Notes: generated by a model from the sequence alone, not told the origin. Numbered from the stretch's first letter, positions 8,864 through 17,677 are shown. The stretch: DNA of 34,022 nt from Methyloprofundus sp. (GCA_013138595.1 WTCM01000143.1:1-34022), one strand, 5' to 3'. Numbers and translations: made by a program.

Positions 8864-10602
8864 GATTCCACCTCTATTTTTAATATGGTAGAAATCTTAG
8901 TAAATAGATCAATAACCTTTGGGGGAAGGTCTTTATTACTCACTACAATTTGTTCTGCTATGGAAGGGCCGTATTGAGTTTTATTGCTTGTAATGGTTTT
9001 ATATAATTTGTCATCATCATAATTTTCTACGATTTTTAAATACTGTTCACTTATCTTACTAAGGTAAGCAATACTTTTCTTAATTTCATCACTAAAACCA
9101 TCATTAATTAATTGTTTCTCAAAATCATTACCTTCATCTAGAAAGATAATATAGTCAGTTTCGTTCTTACTTTTCAGAGAAGCACATTTAAAAAACTGTT
9201 CTCTAATACTTTTTTTTACATTTTTTTCGGCATCACTAAAAATAAGCCAGGGGATTTTCAAGGCTTCTACAAAACGTAAAAATGGCAAATAACTCTTATA
9301 ACTACCTACCCCAACAAAATCTATTCCTATTTCAATATGTGATTTACCAAAATATTTTTGAGATAAAATTGGCAGAGCCAACTCCTCTGTCTCTCCTTCA
9401 GCAAAAATAATGATTTTGGAAAAAAATATCTCCCCTCTAGTATTGATAACTTGTCGGTTTATTTTTCTGATTTCTTCTGAAGTTAAGATATTAGTATCTA
9501 TTTGACCACAAGTGACAGTTTCACCTTTGTAAAAGCTACGTATTTGACTCAATTCAGCAGTAGCAGCAATATAAGGCGAATGGGTGGAAATGATTTTCTG
9601 CCCTACTATTGCATCTATTTGCCCATAGAGTTTTTTCTGAGCATTAGGGTGTAAGTGAGCCTCTGGCTCTTCAATGGCAAGAATAGGAAAAAATACAGAT
9701 TGTTCTTTCTCAGCATTAATGGATAACAACGCAATAAATGCCTTCAATGTCAGCAGCGAAGACCAGCTCCTTGTTCCCATTCCATGATATTCCATTGAGA
9801 AAGGTTCTTTCTGGTCGGAATAATAGATTGTTAAACCTTTGCTCAAATCTCGGATTTTTTTAGTGAAAGGAGTGATTTCTATGCCTTCGCTGTGGCTATC
9901 CATTGCGGTATCAAGTTCTTTTAAACTTGTTTTAATAGTGGATAAAATATCACTACTACTCACCGCTTTTTCATTAAGTAATTCTATTTGTTGCTCAATG
10001 TCTCTAATATTATCAGCTGAATACTCAATTTTAGATAACATTTTACCAAGGTAAGAATTTCTTAATTTTGTATCTTCCAATATATCTCGTTGTGCATCCA
10101 TGTAGAAAAAAGGCATTTCGTCAAAATTAAATCCAGATTTATTTCCATTATCACGCTCAAACCAGTGAGTCTCATCTTGTTTAAATTCAGACCAGCTTTG
10201 TAAAATATATTGCTGAGTTTTGAAGCTATTCTTTATTGAATCAAAAATAATAATGGTTCTAAGAGGGATAAAAGCATGACCAGTATCATCATGACGAATT
10301 CTATCAGTAGTCAATAATACTTCCCAGTTTTCTAAAAAATCTTCATTTCTGATACCATTATCATTAGTAGGTACAATCAAAAGGTCAATGATTATTTTCT
10401 CGTTTACTGAACTACCTTGAATAAAAAAATCATCTTGTGAAATAAATTGACGATTCCCTAACGCTATCTGTAATGCCTTTAGGAAAGAGGTTTTTCCTGT
10501 ATTATTCATCCCTGTCAAAATAGTTGTTTTTTCAAGCTCAACTTCGATATTTTTTAAGCCCCGAAAACCTGAAATACGAACTGTTTTTATTAAAATACTC
10601 AT
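8860..10602 (-). CDS. gajA: Gabija-type OLD-family ATPase/TOPRIM nuclease (GajA)
   Basis: A 580-aa protein with an N-terminal ABC-type ATPase and a C-terminal TOPRIM nuclease domain. ATPase: RGLKNIEVEL opening, Walker A GMNNTGKTS (31-39, K37), a signature-like segment GMGTRSWSSLL (about 274-284), Walker B ILAIEEPEAHLHP (307-319) and the switch histidine in STHSPY (339-344). TOPRIM: IIIFAEGETEELAL with E402, then the acidic FSDAEK with D457. In Gabija, GajA is a sequence-specific DNA nicking nuclease whose activity is held back by nucleotides and released in infection. The length, about 580 aa, matches the reference GajA. The start ATG lacks a clear ribosome-binding site. It heads a two-gene operon with gajB. 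Confidence 0.88.
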   Translation of the reverse strand: MSILIKTVRISGFRGLKNIEVELEKTTILTGMNNTGKTSFLKALQIALGNRQFISQDDFFIQGSSVNEKIIIDLLIVPTNDNGIRNEDFLENWEVLLTTDRIRHDDTGHAFIPLRTIIIFDSIKNSFKTQQYILQSWSEFKQDETHWFERDNGNKSGFNFDEMPFFYMDAQRDILEDTKLRNSYLGKMLSKIEYSADNIRDIEQQIELLNEKAVSSSDILSTIKTSLKELDTAMDSHSEGIEITPFTKKIRDLSKGLTIYYSDQKEPFSMEYHGMGTRSWSSLLTLKAFIALLSINAEKEQSVFFPILAIEEPEAHLHPNAQKKLYGQIDAIVGQKIISTHSPYIAATAELSQIRSFYKGETVTCGQIDTNILTSEEIRKINRQVINTRGEIFFSKIIIFAEGETEELALPILSQKYFGKSHIEIGIDFVGVGSYKSYLPFLRFVEALKIPWLIFSDAEKNVKKSIREQFFKCASLKSKNETDYIIFLDEGNDFEKQLINDGFSDEIKKSIAYLSKISEQYLKIVENYDDDKLYKTITSNKTQYGPSIAEQIVVSNKDLPPKVIDLFTKISTILKIEVES

Positions 10603-10641
10603 ATTATTGTTTATATTCTATCGCGGATTATTTACACAGTG

Positions 10642-10652
10642 AGTGAGGGCTA
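10642..10652 (+). repeat. Right copy of the 11-bp direct repeat flanking the Gabija genes
   Basis: Identical to 7022-7032 (agtgagggcta). With one single-base gap the similarity extends to 14 bases. It lies in the gajA upstream region. Confidence 0.45.
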
Positions 10653-10659
10653 GACAAAT

Positions 10660-10751
10660 ATTACGGCTCCCGTTTAGATAAAGCACAGTATTAAAACTAA
10701 ATGGCTTTATATGACAGAAATGTTATAACTCACTAAAATGGGAACCGTAAT
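10660..10751. repeat. Inverted repeat in the ccmI-gajA gap
   Basis: Arms attacggctcccgttt (10660-10675) and aaatgggaaccgtaat (10736-10751) match over 14 of 16 positions; the two differences can form G-U pairs in RNA. A second inner pair, ataaagc (10678-10684) / gctttat (10704-10710), makes it nested. It could end ccm transcription or be a small mobile remnant next to the defence module. No T-run is obvious. Confidence 0.5.
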
Positions 10752-10774
10752 GGCATCATAACTTTTAGTCTAAA

Positions 10775-12112
10775 TTACTCAACTACCTGATCAATCAATA
10801 AAGTAATTTCTACGCCTTGCTGTACTGAGACATTTTTAGCCGTGGCAAATAAATCCCCTTTTGCAGCTCTTGGGCTACCTGATAAGGCGACACGTGCGGT
10901 AATCTCAACAAAGTCAGCAGAGGATAATTTCGCCGTGGGCATCGCGGCTTTCGTATCATCTAATACGATAGTAATCGGCAGGTCTTTGACTTGCAAACGC
11001 TCTGCCGCTAATGGCATGGGCATTTTCGCTTTAGCAAACACAAAAATGCGTTCTTCTGGGTTTAACTTTGCTTTAAACGCTGGGCTAATATTTAAATGAA
11101 TGGTAATACTCGCTGACTGTGTGCTTGTCGATTTTTTTACAGGTGCAGCGGCTGGCTTAGCTTTAACGGCGGCAACAACAGGAACCGTCACACCCATTTT
11201 ACGCTGGGTTTGCGCAATCGCAGGATTGATAAATTGGCTAATTTGCGCTTTTCCTGCTTTGATCTTGGCTTTTTCCCATAAACTAATCGCATCGCTATAA
11301 CGGTCTTGTTGATATGCATGTAAACCTAATAAAATAAGCGCGGTCGGCTCTTCGGGGTCAACCGCTATCGCTTCATCCACCGCTTGTTGCGCTTCTGCAG
11401 TCATTTTCTCACCAGATAACTGGAATAATGTCTGTGCATAAGCCGCTTTGACTGAGGCGTAACCAGGGTTGTCTTTACCCACTAAGCCACTCATTTTCTT
11501 ATACACAGCAGAGGCTTCGTTGTACTTGCCCATTGCCATATAACTATTCGCAAGTAAAAACCATTTTTCTATATCTTGTGGGTTTTCTTCTAATTTAGCT
11601 TTGAGTGCGATCACAGCAGCATCAAAATCAGGCGCTTCGCTGCCCATATTTTGTGCTTGCGTAGGTGCTGCTCTTGTTCCTTCCTTGGGCATCACACCTG
11701 CAGGCTCGCCTAAAGCGAGGTATTCCTCATAGCCTTGACTCGCGCCTAATGATTGATAGGTTAAAATACTGACGATCACTAATGAACACGCCACACCGCC
11801 CATTACTAACCAATTCATTGCGCTGACTTGAGCAGGTCTTATACTTTGTTCTTCTATGGTTAATTGCACATCACCTAGTAAGTTCTTTTCTAATTCTGTT
11901 TTTAATAGATGAAAATCAGTCTCTTCTAAATTACCTTGTGCTTGCTCATACTCAAGCTCCGCTAAACGCTCTTGAAAAATATTAACATTTTCCTGCTTTT
12001 GCGAGACTTCTGGGTGACTATCTTGGCTTGCCTTATAAACAGCTAAAGGCCATAAGACAATCACTACGGCAAGTAATAACATCGCTGCAAACACAGCCCA
12101 TAATGTCATCAT
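10775..12112 (-). CDS. ccmI: Cytochrome c maturation protein CcmI
   Basis: Apocytochrome c chaperone and holder of the System I heme-ligation complex (CcmF-CcmH-CcmI). The 445-aa protein has an N-terminal membrane helix (about 4-24), a heptad-rich segment, a second helix near 96-116 (LVMGGVACSLVIVSIL), TPR repeats over about 160-285 that would bind the apocytochrome, and a periplasmic C-terminal domain (about 340-440: HLNISPAFKAKL, AKAKMPMPLAAERLQ). Its ATG overlaps the ccmH stop (ATGA). Here ccmH and ccmI are separate genes, unlike the fused CcmH of E. coli. It is the last gene of the ccm operon. Confidence 0.93.
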   Translation of the reverse strand: MMTLWAVFAAMLLLAVVIVLWPLAVYKASQDSHPEVSQKQENVNIFQERLAELEYEQAQGNLEETDFHLLKTELEKNLLGDVQLTIEEQSIRPAQVSAMNWLVMGGVACSLVIVSILTYQSLGASQGYEEYLALGEPAGVMPKEGTRAAPTQAQNMGSEAPDFDAAVIALKAKLEENPQDIEKWFLLANSYMAMGKYNEASAVYKKMSGLVGKDNPGYASVKAAYAQTLFQLSGEKMTAEAQQAVDEAIAVDPEEPTALILLGLHAYQQDRYSDAISLWEKAKIKAGKAQISQFINPAIAQTQRKMGVTVPVVAAVKAKPAAAPVKKSTSTQSASITIHLNISPAFKAKLNPEERIFVFAKAKMPMPLAAERLQVKDLPITIVLDDTKAAMPTAKLSSADFVEITARVALSGSPRAAKGDLFATAKNVSVQQGVEITLLIDQVVE

Positions 12113-12600
12113 GATTTTTTATCCTTTTTTATATGCAACAAATCATCCAACTGCTGCGTTTGCGTCGCGCTCAACTCTGTTGCTTCTGCTGTGGTATTCG
12201 CTTGCTTTTTTGCCCGCCCTCGTAAAATCCACGCAATACTGATTAAACCTAAAATAATAAATAAAGCAGGCCCATACCAAAGTAAGTAAGTTTGTGGTTT
12301 GACGCGTGGCTTATATAAAACAAAATCACCGTAACGCTCAACCATATAATCAATAATTTCTGGGTTGCTTTTATCAGCTTCTAGCATTTGCTGAATTTTA
12401 GTGCGTAAATCTTTGGCAATTTCCGCATTAGAATCGGTGAGGTTCTGATTTTGACATTTTGGACAACGCAATTCATAAGCAAGCTCTTGAAAACGTTTTT
12501 CTTTTTCAGGGTCTTTAAACTCATACACATCAATCGCTGCTGACAGCATAAAGCTACTCAGCAGTAAGATAAAAGCAAGCATTCCTTTAATTTTTAACAC
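12109..12600 (-). CDS. ccmH: Cytochrome c maturation protein CcmH (CcmL-type, short form)
   Basis: A 163-aa membrane-anchored thiol-disulfide protein that reduces the apocytochrome CXXCH cysteines or handles their mixed disulfide before heme attachment. It has a signal or anchor at 1-21, the signature LRCPKCQNQNL with C46 and C49, the NAEIAKDLR helix, YGDFVLYKP, and one membrane helix near 106-126 (WYGPALFIILGLISIAW), followed by a cytoplasmic tail. This is the stand-alone CcmH of the split CcmH/CcmI arrangement. It overlaps ccmG by 14 bp upstream and ccmI by 4 bp downstream. Confidence 0.95.
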   Translation of the reverse strand: MLKIKGMLAFILLLSSFMLSAAIDVYEFKDPEKEKRFQELAYELRCPKCQNQNLTDSNAEIAKDLRTKIQQMLEADKSNPEIIDYMVERYGDFVLYKPRVKPQTYLLWYGPALFIILGLISIAWILRGRAKKQANTTAEATELSATQTQQLDDLLHIKKDKKS

Positions 12601-13123
12601 TGTCCCACCCTTTGATAATCGCTTGTATTTCTTGCCAAGCAGCGGGTGTTACCACGCCGACATGACGATGACGAATCTTGCCCTGTGCATCCAGTAAATA
12701 CGTTTCTGGTGCGCCGTACACGCCTAAATCTAGCCCTAACATACCATCTTCATCATAGATATTAAATTGATAAGGATCGCCGAGCTGGCGCAACCAGTTA
12801 ATGGCTGCGGCACGCTCATCTTTGTAATTTAAACCAATAATTTCAAGATTACCTTGTGCAGCAATCGCTAATAATTGCTCATGCTCTTGACGACAAGACG
12901 GACACCACGTTGCCCAGACATTGACTAAGACAGGCTTACCAACAAAGTCTTTTTTTGTTAAGACACGGTCAGGTTGCTGCAGTGCCGTAACTGAAAATTC
13001 AGGAAACGGCTTATCTAATAAAGCAGACGGTAATTCACGCGGGTCGATGCTTAAGCCTTTCCATAAAAAGCCGCCTAAGATCATAAATAAGACCAGCGGG
13101 ATAAATAATAATAACCTAGGCAT
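12587..13123 (-). CDS. ccmG: Thiol:disulfide interchange protein CcmG/DsbE
   Basis: A periplasmic, membrane-tethered thioredoxin-like reductant that keeps CcmH or apocytochrome cysteines reduced. A longer frame opens at 13168, but GGGAG in the minus strand sits just upstream of the ATG at 13123, whose product [15 protein letters not shown] begins like typical CcmG. I start there, giving 178 aa. The helix spans 4-21, the active site is WATWCPSC (C74, C77), and the cis-Pro loop GVYGAPETYLLD follows near 129-140. The gene overlaps the ccmF stop by 8 bp and ccmH by 14 bp, as expected for a coupled operon. Confidence 0.93.
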   Translation of the reverse strand: MPRLLLFIPLVLFMILGGFLWKGLSIDPRELPSALLDKPFPEFSVTALQQPDRVLTKKDFVGKPVLVNVWATWCPSCRQEHEQLLAIAAQGNLEIIGLNYKDERAAAINWLRQLGDPYQFNIYDEDGMLGLDLGVYGAPETYLLDAQGKIRHRHVGVVTPAAWQEIQAIIKGWDSVKN

Positions 13124-15077
13124 TAGCCACTCTCCCGCGTGTTTTTTTCTTACGGTAACGTTTATCAAATACCGTTAATAAACCGCCTAAAGACATTAAT
13201 ATTCCACCCAGCCATAACCAACGTACATAGGGTTTATAATGCACACGCACTGCCCATGCTTCGCCATTATTAAGCGGCTCACCTAAGGCAACATATAAAT
13301 CTCTAAATAAACCTGCATCTATATCGGCTTCGGTCATCATATTTCGTTTAACGTTATAGCGACGTTTTTCAGGGTGTAAGGTAGTAACGCTTTGCCCATC
13401 TTCGGTAATCACTATCGTGGCTTGATCCGCCATATAGTTCGGTCCTTTGACAACTTTTGTACCTTCAAAGGTAAATAAATACCCTGCTAGCTCAACATGA
13501 TCGCCTTTTGCCATACGCATATCACGCTCTTCACTATAAGTGGACACTAGCGTAATACCAATCGCGGTCACGGCTACGCCAATATGGGCAACCATCATGC
13601 CGTAATAACTCATAGAGAGCTGTGAGAGTTTTGTTTTAATCGTAGTGGCATTACGGAATTTACTAATAAATTCGCGTACCACTGTGCTAATCACCCATAA
13701 ACTGACACTCATGCCTAGAAAAACACGGAAATCAAAACCACCGCCATAAGCAAAAGGGAAAATTAAACCTATCACTAAACTAACCACAGCAGGTAGCCAT
13801 AGCGTTTTAATCACGGACTCTTGCGAGGTTTCACGCCATCTCACCGCAATAGAAATACCCATTGCAATAGACATTGTACCCATAATGGGGACAAAAACCG
13901 CATTGAAATAAGGAGGACCCACAGAAATTTTTCCTGAACCTAGCGCGTCAATTAATAAAGGATATAAAGTACCCAGTAAAACAGTCACAGCCATCACTGT
14001 TAAGAAGACATTATTCACTAACAATAAAACTTCACGGGATAACCATGAAAAACTCGATTCACTTTTAACACTGGGTGCTTTTAAAGCATAAATCGTTAAA
14101 GAGCCACCCATTGTAATGGCAAGTAACATTAGGATAAAAAAACCACGTTCAGGATCACTAGCAAAAGCATGGACTGAGGTTAATACCCCTGAACGTACTA
14201 AGAATGTGCCTAATAAGCTTAAAGAAAAAGCAAAAATAGCGAGTAATAAGGTCCAACTTTTAAACACACCGCGTTTTTCTGTAACCGCTAAAGAATGCAC
14301 TAAGGCTGTTCCGACTAACCACGGCATGAGTGACGCATTTTCAACAGGATCCCAGAACCACCAACCGCCCCAGCCTAATTCATAATAAGCCCACCAACTC
14401 CCTAAAGTAATGCCTAAACCTAGAAAAGACCAAGCAATATTTGTCCAAGGACGTGACCAACGCGCCCATGCAGCATCCATTCTGCCTGATAATAAGGCGG
14501 CTAAGGCAAAGGCAAAGGCGACAGAAAATCCGACATAGCCCATATATAACATGGGAGGATGTACAATTAAACCAAAATCTTGCAACAAGGGGTTTAAATC
14601 GGCTCCATCTGCTGGATAACTGGGTAAATAACGGGCAAACGGGCTGGAAGTAATCAGTAAAAATGAAATAAAACCAGTACCGACCATTCCCATAATAGAT
14701 AAAACGCGTGCGAGCATATCTAAGGGTAAGGCTTTACTAAAGCGACTGACAGCAAACGTCCAACCACATAAAATTAACGCCCATAATAATAAAGAGCCTT
14801 CATGGCCGCCCCAAATCGCGCTGAGCTTAAATTGGATGGGCATTTGACTATTCGAGTGCTGTGCCACATACACCACCGAGAAATCATCCGTCGCAAAGGC
14901 ATAGCCTAAACAAAGAAAACTGATAATCATAAATAAGAATTGCCCCAGCGCCAGTGGCTTGGCAAAACTCATCCACATTTCATTGCGTGTTGCCGCACCC
15001 ACCATGGGCACAACCGCTAATATAACAGACAGTAATAAGCCAATAATTAAAGCAAATTCACCTATTTCAGGGGTCAT
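13116..15077 (-). CDS. ccmF: Heme lyase CcmF
   Basis: A polytopic inner-membrane heme lyase, 653 aa, that receives heme from holo-CcmE and attaches it to apocytochrome c. It carries the tryptophan-rich WWD heme-handling motif, [19 protein letters not shown], near residues 235-252, then many further membrane helices and a late periplasmic domain ([18 protein letters not shown] onward), closing with a basic cytoplasmic tail KKKTRGR. The length and motif order match the family. It overlaps ccmE upstream by 4 bp (ATGA) and ccmG downstream by 8 bp. Confidence 0.97.
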   Translation of the reverse strand: MTPEIGEFALIIGLLLSVILAVVPMVGAATRNEMWMSFAKPLALGQFLFMIISFLCLGYAFATDDFSVVYVAQHSNSQMPIQFKLSAIWGGHEGSLLLWALILCGWTFAVSRFSKALPLDMLARVLSIMGMVGTGFISFLLITSSPFARYLPSYPADGADLNPLLQDFGLIVHPPMLYMGYVGFSVAFAFALAALLSGRMDAAWARWSRPWTNIAWSFLGLGITLGSWWAYYELGWGGWWFWDPVENASLMPWLVGTALVHSLAVTEKRGVFKSWTLLLAIFAFSLSLLGTFLVRSGVLTSVHAFASDPERGFFILMLLAITMGGSLTIYALKAPSVKSESSFSWLSREVLLLVNNVFLTVMAVTVLLGTLYPLLIDALGSGKISVGPPYFNAVFVPIMGTMSIAMGISIAVRWRETSQESVIKTLWLPAVVSLVIGLIFPFAYGGGFDFRVFLGMSVSLWVISTVVREFISKFRNATTIKTKLSQLSMSYYGMMVAHIGVAVTAIGITLVSTYSEERDMRMAKGDHVELAGYLFTFEGTKVVKGPNYMADQATIVITEDGQSVTTLHPEKRRYNVKRNMMTEADIDAGLFRDLYVALGEPLNNGEAWAVRVHYKPYVRWLWLGGILMSLGGLLTVFDKRYRKKKTRGRVANA

Positions 15078-15511
15078 TGAGCCGCCTCCTGCTTTTTCTT
15101 CATTGACTCGGCAATTTCGGGTGGCATATAATTTTCATCATGCTTTGCCAATACTTCATCGGCTTGAAAAACACCGTTGGCATCCATGGTTCCTTGGGCA
15201 ATAATTCCCTGCCCTTCACGAAATAGATCAGGCAAAATGCCTGTAAATTCCACGAGCACCTGTTTTTCATAATCGGTAATCGCAAACTGGACTTTTAAGG
15301 AATCAGTCGAACGTTTAATACTATTATCCACCACCATACCACCTGCACGAATCCGCGCGCCGACAGGGGCTTCGCCGTTAGCAATTTGGCTAGTAGAATA
15401 AAATAAATTAATATTTTCACTGAGTGAAAACATCACTAAACCAACAATTAAAGAAGTACCAAATACTAAGCCTAAAATAATCGTTAATCGTTTCTTTCTC
15501 TTGGGGGTCAT
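15074..15511 (-). CDS. ccmE: Heme chaperone CcmE
   Basis: A periplasmic heme chaperone anchored by one N-terminal helix (about 8-30) that binds heme covalently through a histidine and passes it to CcmF. In this 145-aa protein the heme-binding residue is H124 in [12 protein letters not shown], the conserved H-D-E-x-Y-x-P context. An OB-fold precedes it, with [11 protein letters not shown] and [13 protein letters not shown]. It overlaps ccmD (4 bp) and ccmF (4 bp). Confidence 0.96.
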   Translation of the reverse strand: MTPKRKKRLTIILGLVFGTSLIVGLVMFSLSENINLFYSTSQIANGEAPVGARIRAGGMVVDNSIKRSTDSLKVQFAITDYEKQVLVEFTGILPDLFREGQGIIAQGTMDANGVFQADEVLAKHDENYMPPEIAESMKKKQEAAQ

Positions 15512-15690
15512 ACGCTTCCCTGTTCACGTCTTAAGCGACGCTTTGCATTAATAAAAAACTGTCTTTTAAGTAAATAAGCCGCAAGGATATTATAAATAAA
15601 TATCGCCAGCCCAATACCATAGCTGAGCCACACATACAGCCCATGTGTCCCCATCTGTAAAAAATCAGCAAATGATGTAAAATTTCCCAT
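15508..15690 (-). CDS. ccmD: Heme exporter accessory protein CcmD
   Basis: A small single-helix protein (60 aa) that holds CcmE on the CcmABC heme-release complex. The sequence has a short aromatic N-terminus ([19 protein letters not shown]), one helix at about 19-42, and a basic tail KRRLRREQG, which is the normal CcmD plan. The stop overlaps the ccmE start. AAAGGA lies upstream of its ATG. Unlike in ordinary ccm operons it is separated from ccmC by about 1.2 kb of inserted sequence. Confidence 0.88.
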   Translation of the reverse strand: MGNFTSFADFLQMGTHGLYVWLSYGIGLAIFIYNILAAYLLKRQFFINAKRRLRREQGSV

Positions 15691-15745
15691 TTTTGAATCC
15701 TTTTTTAAAACTATTTCTGATAAAACTTGATAGAAGCAAAGTCTT

Positions 15746-15868
15746 TCAAATTTCTGTAGCCTTGCCCGCGCTATATTCTTCTAATGCTTCTTTGGCAAGC
15801 GCATCAAGCTTTCCTGATGCTGCATCTTGTTCTATTTGTGCATCCCACGTATCTGAATCAAAAGTCAT
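15746..15868 (-). CDS. 40-aa antitoxin-like small protein
   Basis: A complete frame runs from ATG (15868-15866) to TGA (15748-15746). It encodes 40 acidic residues, opening MTFDSDTWDAQIEQDAASG and continuing KLDALAKEALEEYSAGKATEI. The pattern W-D-x-Q-I-E-x-D-x-x-x-G-K-L-D-x-L-A-x-E-A-L-x-x-Y-x-x-G-K resembles, from memory, short proteins encoded next to RelE/ParE-type toxins and annotated as antitoxins or hypotheticals. No toxin follows: only 55 bp remain before ccmD. It may be an orphan antitoxin or a remnant. It lies 25 bp after the Rpn gene, in the same direction. Confidence 0.6.
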   Translation of the reverse strand: MTFDSDTWDAQIEQDAASGKLDALAKEALEEYSAGKATEI

Positions 15869-15893
15869 AAATGAATATTGCAATTTTATTATA

Positions 15894-16898
15894 TTATGAA
15901 AATATTTCATCTAATGAATTTGCCGTTAAGATACGACCTACCCATACATCCAGCTGTTGCTTATCTGCTGAATTAACTTGTAATTCTATTGCTTCGGGGA
16001 GTTTAATAAATTTTAGTTTAAGTAGTTTTAATAAGGTTTGAGCTTCACCTCGTGCTTCACCTCGTGCTTCACCTCGTGCTTCACCTCGCGCTTCACCTCG
16101 CGCTTCACCTCGTGCTTCACCTCGTGCCTCACCTTCTCGAATCCACTGTGGTATACGGTCTGCTAACATTGTTTTAATCTCCACTAAATCGTTAATCTCA
16201 GTTTTTTGCTGTTGCAATTCATCTGAAGGACGTAGTAATACTCTATTAATCCAAATACTAAAACTACGTCTTAATCGAGTCTGTTCGGGACTTGATAGCC
16301 ATTCTATCAAGCTAGAAATAACCTCAAGTATATCATCATCAGAATTGGAATTTTCTAAGCGAAAAATAGCGGCAACTAGATTTTTTAGTGGAATTAATTC
16401 ACTGGGCTTATAACTTCCCTCATCCAATATTAAATATTTCAGTGACGGTAAATATTGCTCTAAACCACCAGGCAAACTAACAATTAAATCTTTTAATTCT
16501 GTTGCTGCATTCCAGCGTTGTTGACCATTATAAAGAACCACTGGAAAAACAGGCGGTAATAATTTATCAGCGGGTAGTTGTTTAGCTTTAATAAGGTCTT
16601 GATACAACAAGCCCATATAAGTCATTAGCCTGACAGCCATAAACTTATCGATAGTTGATTGAAATTCAATTAATAAATAAACATAAATCCAGCTTTGCTG
16701 ATATTTAACACGCCAAATCACATCATCTTCACGCCCACGTAAATCATCACTGACATAACTTCCTGAAACTTTTTCTAAAGTACTAAAGTCCAGTTCATTT
16801 ACCCATTCTTCATGCACAAAGCCCTGCAATAAATCAATAATAATTTCAGGTTCAGAAAAAAGCAATTTATAAGAATGATCGTGACTCGCCTTTGCCAC
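15894..16898 (-). CDS. Rpn-family PD-(D/E)XK nuclease / putative transposase
   Basis: A 334-aa member of the recombination-promoting nuclease (Rpn, YhgA-like) family, DNA endonucleases that promote RecA-independent recombination. The family start HDHSYKLLFSEPEIIIDLL is present. The nuclease core has D58/D59 in GREDDVIWRV and the E78-x-Q80 pair in LIEFQS, followed by RLMTYMGLLYQDLI. Residues about 255-287 are a low-complexity run of the tetrapeptide G-E-A-R, encoded by a 12-bp tandem repeat. The start is GTG, whose G is the last base of the ccmC stop (TAGTG), so it is translationally coupled to ccmC. It interrupts the normal ccmC-ccmD junction. No terminal inverted repeats or target duplications were found around it. 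Confidence 0.88.
   Translation of the reverse strand: MAKASHDHSYKLLFSEPEIIIDLLQGFVHEEWVNELDFSTLEKVSGSYVSDDLRGREDDVIWRVKYQQSWIYVYLLIEFQSTIDKFMAVRLMTYMGLLYQDLIKAKQLPADKLLPPVFPVVLYNGQQRWNAATELKDLIVSLPGGLEQYLPSLKYLILDEGSYKPSELIPLKNLVAAIFRLENSNSDDDILEVISSLIEWLSSPEQTRLRRSFSIWINRVLLRPSDELQQQKTEINDLVEIKTMLADRIPQWIREGEARGEARGEARGEARGEARGEARGEARGEAQTLLKLLKLKFIKLPEAIELQVNSADKQQLDVWVGRILTANSLDEIFS
16042..16137 (-). repeat. 12-bp tandem repeat inside the Rpn gene
   Basis: About eight units of gcttcacctcgt (+ strand) with single changes, such as a final C in units four and five and a diverged last unit. In frame it encodes repeated G-E-A-R. Being a multiple of three, gains or losses of units keep the frame. 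Confidence 0.95.
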
Positions 16899-17653
16899 TA
16901 TTTACCATACTCCTGAACCACTTTTGTGACCCACTCACTACGCTTTTCTCGCTCTAAAACTTCAATACGCGCACGGCTCATTAAGATCACGGCAAAAAAA
17001 CAATAAAAACCTAATACCATAATCAGTAAAGGGATCCACATTTCTGGAGGCATCGCTGGCTTTTCTGTCAAGGTAAACGTTGCAGGTTGATGTAAGGTAT
17101 TCCACCATTCCACTGAATATTTAATAATGGGAATATTCACTAAGCCGACTAAAGATAAAATAGCCGTGGCTTTATCAGAGCTTGCCTTATTTTCAAACGC
17201 GGAATTTAAGGCAATCACGCCAATATATAGGAATAATAATACCAACATTGCGGTTAAACGTGCATCCCAAACCCACCAAGCTCCCCATGTGGGTTTACCC
17301 CAAATAGCACCTGTTGCCAGAGACATCACGGCAATTGACGCACCAATCGGTGCACAAGCACCTGCAACAACATGAGCAATTTTCATTTTCCAAATTAAAC
17401 CCACCGCGCCTGCAATCGCCATCATCATATAATAGGACTGCGCCAGAATAGAGGACGGTACATGAATATAAATAATCCGAAAACTATTGCCTTGTTGGTA
17501 ATCTGCGGGAGCAAAGACCAAGCCCCAGACCGTTCCTGTTACCAATAACAGCACAGCGGCAACGGTAAACCAAGGTAGCAACTTACCTGTAATCTCATAA
17601 AACCAGCGCGGTGAGGCAAGTTGATAAAACCATCTTGGCATTTTTATTTTCAT
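16898..17653 (-). CDS. ccmC: Heme exporter/handling protein CcmC
   Basis: A six-helix membrane protein of 251 aa with the periplasmic WWD motif GKPTWGAWWVWDARLTAML. It binds heme and loads it onto CcmE, with CcmA and CcmB releasing holo-CcmE. Early features such as the FAPADYQQGNSFRIIYIHVPSS loop are typical. AAGGA precedes the ATG. It follows ccmB after 24 bp, and its stop shares a base with the GTG of the Rpn gene. Confidence 0.97.
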   Translation of the reverse strand: MKIKMPRWFYQLASPRWFYEITGKLLPWFTVAAVLLLVTGTVWGLVFAPADYQQGNSFRIIYIHVPSSILAQSYYMMMAIAGAVGLIWKMKIAHVVAGACAPIGASIAVMSLATGAIWGKPTWGAWWVWDARLTAMLVLLFLYIGVIALNSAFENKASSDKATAILSLVGLVNIPIIKYSVEWWNTLHQPATFTLTEKPAMPPEMWIPLLIMVLGFYCFFAVILMSRARIEVLEREKRSEWVTKVVQEYGK

Positions 17654-17677
17654 CTATGAAGTCCTTTAGGATAGAGG

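Noticed and set aside
13124-13168. Upstream ATG at 13168 as the start of ccmG
   Set aside because: It would extend ccmG 15 residues into ccmF with an atypical charged N-terminus; the ATG at 13123 has a good ribosome-binding site and the family-like start.
15894-16898. The rpn insert as a classical insertion sequence
   Set aside because: No terminal inverted repeats or flanking target duplications were found, and the start codon is fused to the ccmC stop.
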